Assembly: GCA_013375355.1 (NCBI GenBank)
Contig: JABXJV010000167.1
Span: forward strand, 1-7,105
Length of the DNA stretch: 7,105 nt
Source: Candidatus Helarchaeota archaeon
GTDB taxonomy: Archaea > Asgardarchaeota > Lokiarchaeia > Helarchaeales > JABXJV01
Direction of reading: 5' to 3'
Below the pieces are notes generated by a model. That model did no database searches, was not told the origin of the DNA, and saw only the letters and a program-made list of their open reading frames with translations. The stretch's first letter is position 1. Every line of letters starts with the position of its first letter. Shown here piece by piece: positions 4,429 to 7,105 of this stretch. Position numbers and translations under genes: made by a program.

Positions 4429-7105
4429 ATGAATCATAGATTTCTTCCATTTTGGGAAATTCCGCAATATAAATTAAAGAAAACCCATGATTTATTAAGA
4501 GCAGAATTTCAAAATGCTTCCAAGTACATTATAAACGAATATAAGAAAGATAGAATCAAAGGTTTTGGTAGTTTAAAGAGGACATTTTGGGGTCTGTTAG
4601 CTGCTTATTATTTAAATAAAGTAAATAATTTAAATCCAAAAAGTATAGAAAAATATATTTTCCAATTTCGCTCATCAGGGGGAGGATTTTTTTCTGAAGG
4701 TTCCGAAATTCCAGATGTTCATTCGACTTTTTATGCAATTTATAGCTTAAGGATTTTAGGATTTGACTTAAACGAGGATGAAAAGCAAATTACAGTGAAA
4801 TTTTTATTAGAAAATCAGAGAGGAGATGGATTTTCTCATTGCAACGATCGAAATTGTAAAAAATGTGGGGGCAAAACATTAATACAATCAACTTTTTATG
4901 CAATTGCTTCATTTTATTTATTAGATAAATTAAATGAACTTGATTTAAACCTTGCCTCAAAGTATTTATCTAAAAGGTTACCAAAGAGTGATATTAATAA
5001 CTCCTTAATTATTCTAGCAGATATTCTTGTTCAAGGTTCTGCTCGAATAGATGAAAATGTTTCCTATTTATTAGGGTTTCAAAGAGATGATGGGTGTTTT
5101 TGTGAAAAGGAAGAGGGTGAAGAAGACCTCGAAAACACCTTTTGGGTAATTTCTTGTTTGAGGGCAATAAATTTAAATTTTAATAGAGGATTAGTTTACG
5201 ATAAATTCCTTCAGAAATTAAGAAGAAAAGATGGTGGTTATAATAAACAACCACTTAATACAGAATCAAATTTAATCGACACTGCTCAAGCTATTACAAT
5301 TAATTCATTAATAATTCCAGATTTATCAGAACAAATAGAAAATGACATTTTGAGATCAATTAATGTACAAAAAGAGATTTATTTAATCAATATTGCAGAT
5401 TCCAATTTTGTTGATGAAAAATTTGTATTAAAGATTATAAGAAAAGTTCAAGAATATAAATGGTTTACAGTTGAACTTATTCAATATAAAGACCTTATCG
5501 ATAGTTTCTTAAAAAAGCTTGGCTCTAGTGAGAGAAATCTAACAAGCAAAATAATCAAAAAATTAAAAAAGATGCATAATGTCTCTATTGATTTGGGAGA
5601 ATTTGCAAAATCACTCAAGATTCCTGTTTCAAAGGGATCAAGTTATTTACCTTCCGAAGAAGTCGTTAAAAATAGCATAAACAAACTTTTGGAGTATAAA
5701 TTCATTATAGGTGAAGTAGAAGAAGCTAGAAAACGTTTAAAAAAGGCTACCTACCTAAAACTCCAATTTATTCCTAATTACGTATTAGTTAGAAAACAAA
5801 GGTTTGATTTTGATGAAGTAATGAAAGAAAAGGAGAATCTGTCAAATGTAGATAAGCATATTAAAGAATTAATTAACGCTGCTCTTAAAATTCCTGATGA
5901 ATTTAGTATGGAAATCAAAAATTTATTAGATATTGACGAGGTAGAATTGGCGAGGGAAAAATTAGAAAGTAGTTTCAATCAAAAAATAAATAATTTAGAA
6001 GATTATAATAAATCTGTTAAATTTTTAAAAGATAGTTTTAATTATATCAAAGTACATGTTTTAGATTCTTACTTAAACTGGTTAGCAATTTCCAAAAATG
6101 TTGAAAATGAATTAGAAGGTCTTAAAATACAATTGGAAAAAAATATTATAGAAAAAGAAAAACTAATCGATGCCTATAATAAATTAAATGAGCTAGTAAA
6201 TTATGTAGAGGAAAATATAAAAAATTTTAACGAGGATATGGATAATTTAAATTCTTTCTTTATTGATACATGTAGACTCCATAATTTAGATAAAAAAAAG
6301 CAAGATATTTTGGTCAAAATCTCAACCTTAGAAGATAACATTAAAAAAATTGCGGGAGAGGTCCAACAAAGGTCGAGAGAAATTGCCCATATTACAAAAA
6401 AAGTCAAATTCTTAAAAAATGTCATAATTTCTGAAGATTTAAGCATAAGTAAAAGAATCGTTTCTCATGAATTAAAAGAAAAATTACAACCTTTTGAAGG
6501 TTGGTTAGAAAATCAATGGAATACAAAAAGGTACTTGACTCATCAAAAATTAGAAACTATTCGTTCAAAGATCCATAAAAGGGAGGAATTAAAAAACATT
6601 ATTGAATCAAGAAAGAAGACCTTTAATATAAAGCTTGAGGAAATACCAAACCAAATTCAACGATTTATTGATAAAAATAAGTATGATCTTGCTAATGAAA
6701 AACTTAATAGTACGATTAACGAGATTTTAAAATTTACCTTAGATACAGCTCAATTTATCCAAGATTTCATTCTAGACACTAATAAATTATTAGAAGAATT
6801 TGAATTAGCTGCTGAAGATATTCCTTTATTATGGCAAGAATCTATGGAACAGATGAGAGAAGAATTAGAAAAAATGAGAAGCGAAGTTTTGAGACAAATC
6901 GTTTCAGAACAAGAACTGGATAAGAAAAATCAACTTGATAATACCATTAACACGTATATAGATGATGTGAGTAAAAAGCTGACAGAAATCTCACAATTAA
7001 GTAAAATCGATCATGAAAAGATAACTACTAGTATGAAGGACCTTTTAAAAAATAAAATTAAAGAAATAGAAGATCATTGCAATGGAGCAAATGACGAAAT
7101 TTCGA
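4429..7105 (+). CDS. Prenyltransferase-beta-like toroid protein with winged helix and coiled coils (3' truncated)
   Basis: The frame is open for 892 codons from the ATG at 4429 to the window end, with no stop. A TAG at 4405 fixes the start. Residues about 48-300 hold four to five alpha/alpha-toroid repeats of the prenyltransferase/squalene-cyclase type: GGGFFSE..PDVHSTFYAIYSL (84-107), RGDGFSHC..STFYAIASF (131-162), QRDDGCFC..NTFWVISCL (218-244), KDGGYNK..DTAQAITINSL (267-294). The positions I align with the zinc Asp/Cys/His of RabGGTase beta are Asp233, Glu235 and Gln287, so catalysis is doubtful. The second repeat has a H137-C138-x4-C143-x2-C146 cluster. Residues about 366-432 look like a winged helix. 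From about 465 on the protein is charged, heptad-like helix with three short look-alike modules around 425, 500 and 746. There is no signal peptide or membrane segment. No known family covers the whole. I would guess a cytosolic scaffold that binds a lipidated tail or peptide; function unknown. Confidence 0.85.
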   Translation, partial: MNHRFLPFWEIPQYKLKKTHDLLRAEFQNASKYIINEYKKDRIKGFGSLKRTFWGLLAAYYLNKVNNLNPKSIEKYIFQFRSSGGGFFSEGSEIPDVHSTFYAIYSLRILGFDLNEDEKQITVKFLLENQRGDGFSHCNDRNCKKCGGKTLIQSTFYAIASFYLLDKLNELDLNLASKYLSKRLPKSDINNSLIILADILVQGSARIDENVSYLLGFQRDDGCFCEKEEGEEDLENTFWVISCLRAINLNFNRGLVYDKFLQKLRRKDGGYNKQPLNTESNLIDTAQAITINSLIIPDLSEQIENDILRSINVQKEIYLINIADSNFVDEKFVLKIIRKVQEYKWFTVELIQYKDLIDSFLKKLGSSERNLTSKIIKKLKKMHNVSIDLGEFAKSLKIPVSKGSSYLPSEEVVKNSINKLLEYKFIIGEVEEARKRLKKATYLKLQFIPNYVLVRKQRFDFDEVMKEKENLSNVDKHIKELINAALKIPDEFSMEIKNLLDIDEVELAREKLESSFNQKINNLEDYNKSVKFLKDSFNYIKVHVLDSYLNWLAISKNVENELEGLKIQLEKNIIEKEKLIDAYNKLNELVNYVEENIKNFNEDMDNLNSFFIDTCRLHNLDKKKQDILVKISTLEDNIKKIAGEVQQRSREIAHITKKVKFLKNVIISEDLSISKRIVSHELKEKLQPFEGWLENQWNTKRYLTHQKLETIRSKIHKREELKNIIESRKKTFNIKLEEIPNQIQRFIDKNKYDLANEKLNSTINEILKFTLDTAQFIQDFILDTNKLLEEFELAAEDIPLLWQESMEQMREELEKMRSEVLRQIVSEQELDKKNQLDNTINTYIDDVSKKLTEISQLSKIDHEKITTSMKDLLKNKIKEIEDHCNGANDEIS

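Noticed and set aside
4556..4738. 60-codon open frame on the - strand
   Set aside because: Antisense to the toroid repeats of the large + strand protein, with no ribosome binding site noted.
5778..5978. 66-codon open frame on the - strand
   Set aside because: Antisense to the helical region of the large protein; its Ser/Leu/Phe-rich composition is what a Lys/Glu/Asn-rich coding strand gives in reverse.
6201..6446. 81-codon open frame on the - strand that looks hydrophobic
   Set aside because: Antisense to the coiled-coil region; the apparent membrane segments are reverse-complement artefacts of Lys- and Asn-rich codons.

Overview
The window is strongly AT-rich and looks archaeal. Lysine- and isoleucine-rich proteins are encoded with A/T-ending codons. 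There is a single-domain Get3/ArsA ATPase with a CxxC zinc site, TATA boxes close to the archaeal TTTAWATA consensus (one with a purine-rich BRE and an ATG at the expected transcription start), and strong Shine-Dalgarno motifs on other genes. The large protein at the right edge combines a eukaryote-like protein-prenyltransferase beta toroid with a winged helix and long coiled coils. An Asgard or related archaeon would fit, but the sequence alone does not prove a lineage.

Layout. (1) 1-543 (+): the C-terminal 180 codons of a HAD-superfamily hydrolase that enters from the left edge. (2) 544-751: a convergent gap with T-rich terminator tracts; a 39-codon frame with a good ribosome binding site runs leftward at 645-526. 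(3) 752-1695 (-): a padR-hsp20 operon. A PadR-type winged-helix repressor is followed after 23 bases by a small heat-shock protein with a very short alpha-crystallin domain. Upstream of padR are two copies of the palindrome GTAGA-N2-TCTAC, 21 bp centre to centre, against a TATA box; this is a good candidate for an autoregulatory operator. (4) 1760-2417: a gap of about 660 bases without a credible gene, holding a G-rich island, short palindromes and TATA-like motifs. (5) 2418-3374 (-): a Get3/ArsA ATPase, preceded in the same direction by a SAM-dependent methyltransferase (3479-4327). (6) 4429-7105 (+): a large protein, divergent from the methyltransferase, that runs off the right edge after 892 codons with no stop.

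How the parts may work together. PadR probably controls itself and the small heat-shock protein. Get3 targets tail-anchored or other hydrophobic membrane proteins, and the heat-shock protein has the compact fold also found as an HSP20-like domain in some ArsA proteins, so this side of the window has a proteostasis theme. A functional link between the two is inference. The large right-hand protein is the most unusual element. Its N-terminal repeats follow the RabGGTase/FTase beta pattern, but the positions expected for the catalytic zinc ligands carry Asp, Glu and Gln instead of Asp, Cys and His, which suggests a binding scaffold rather than a prenyltransferase. The methyltransferase, the 39-codon frame and the large protein cannot be assigned a substrate or pathway from sequence.
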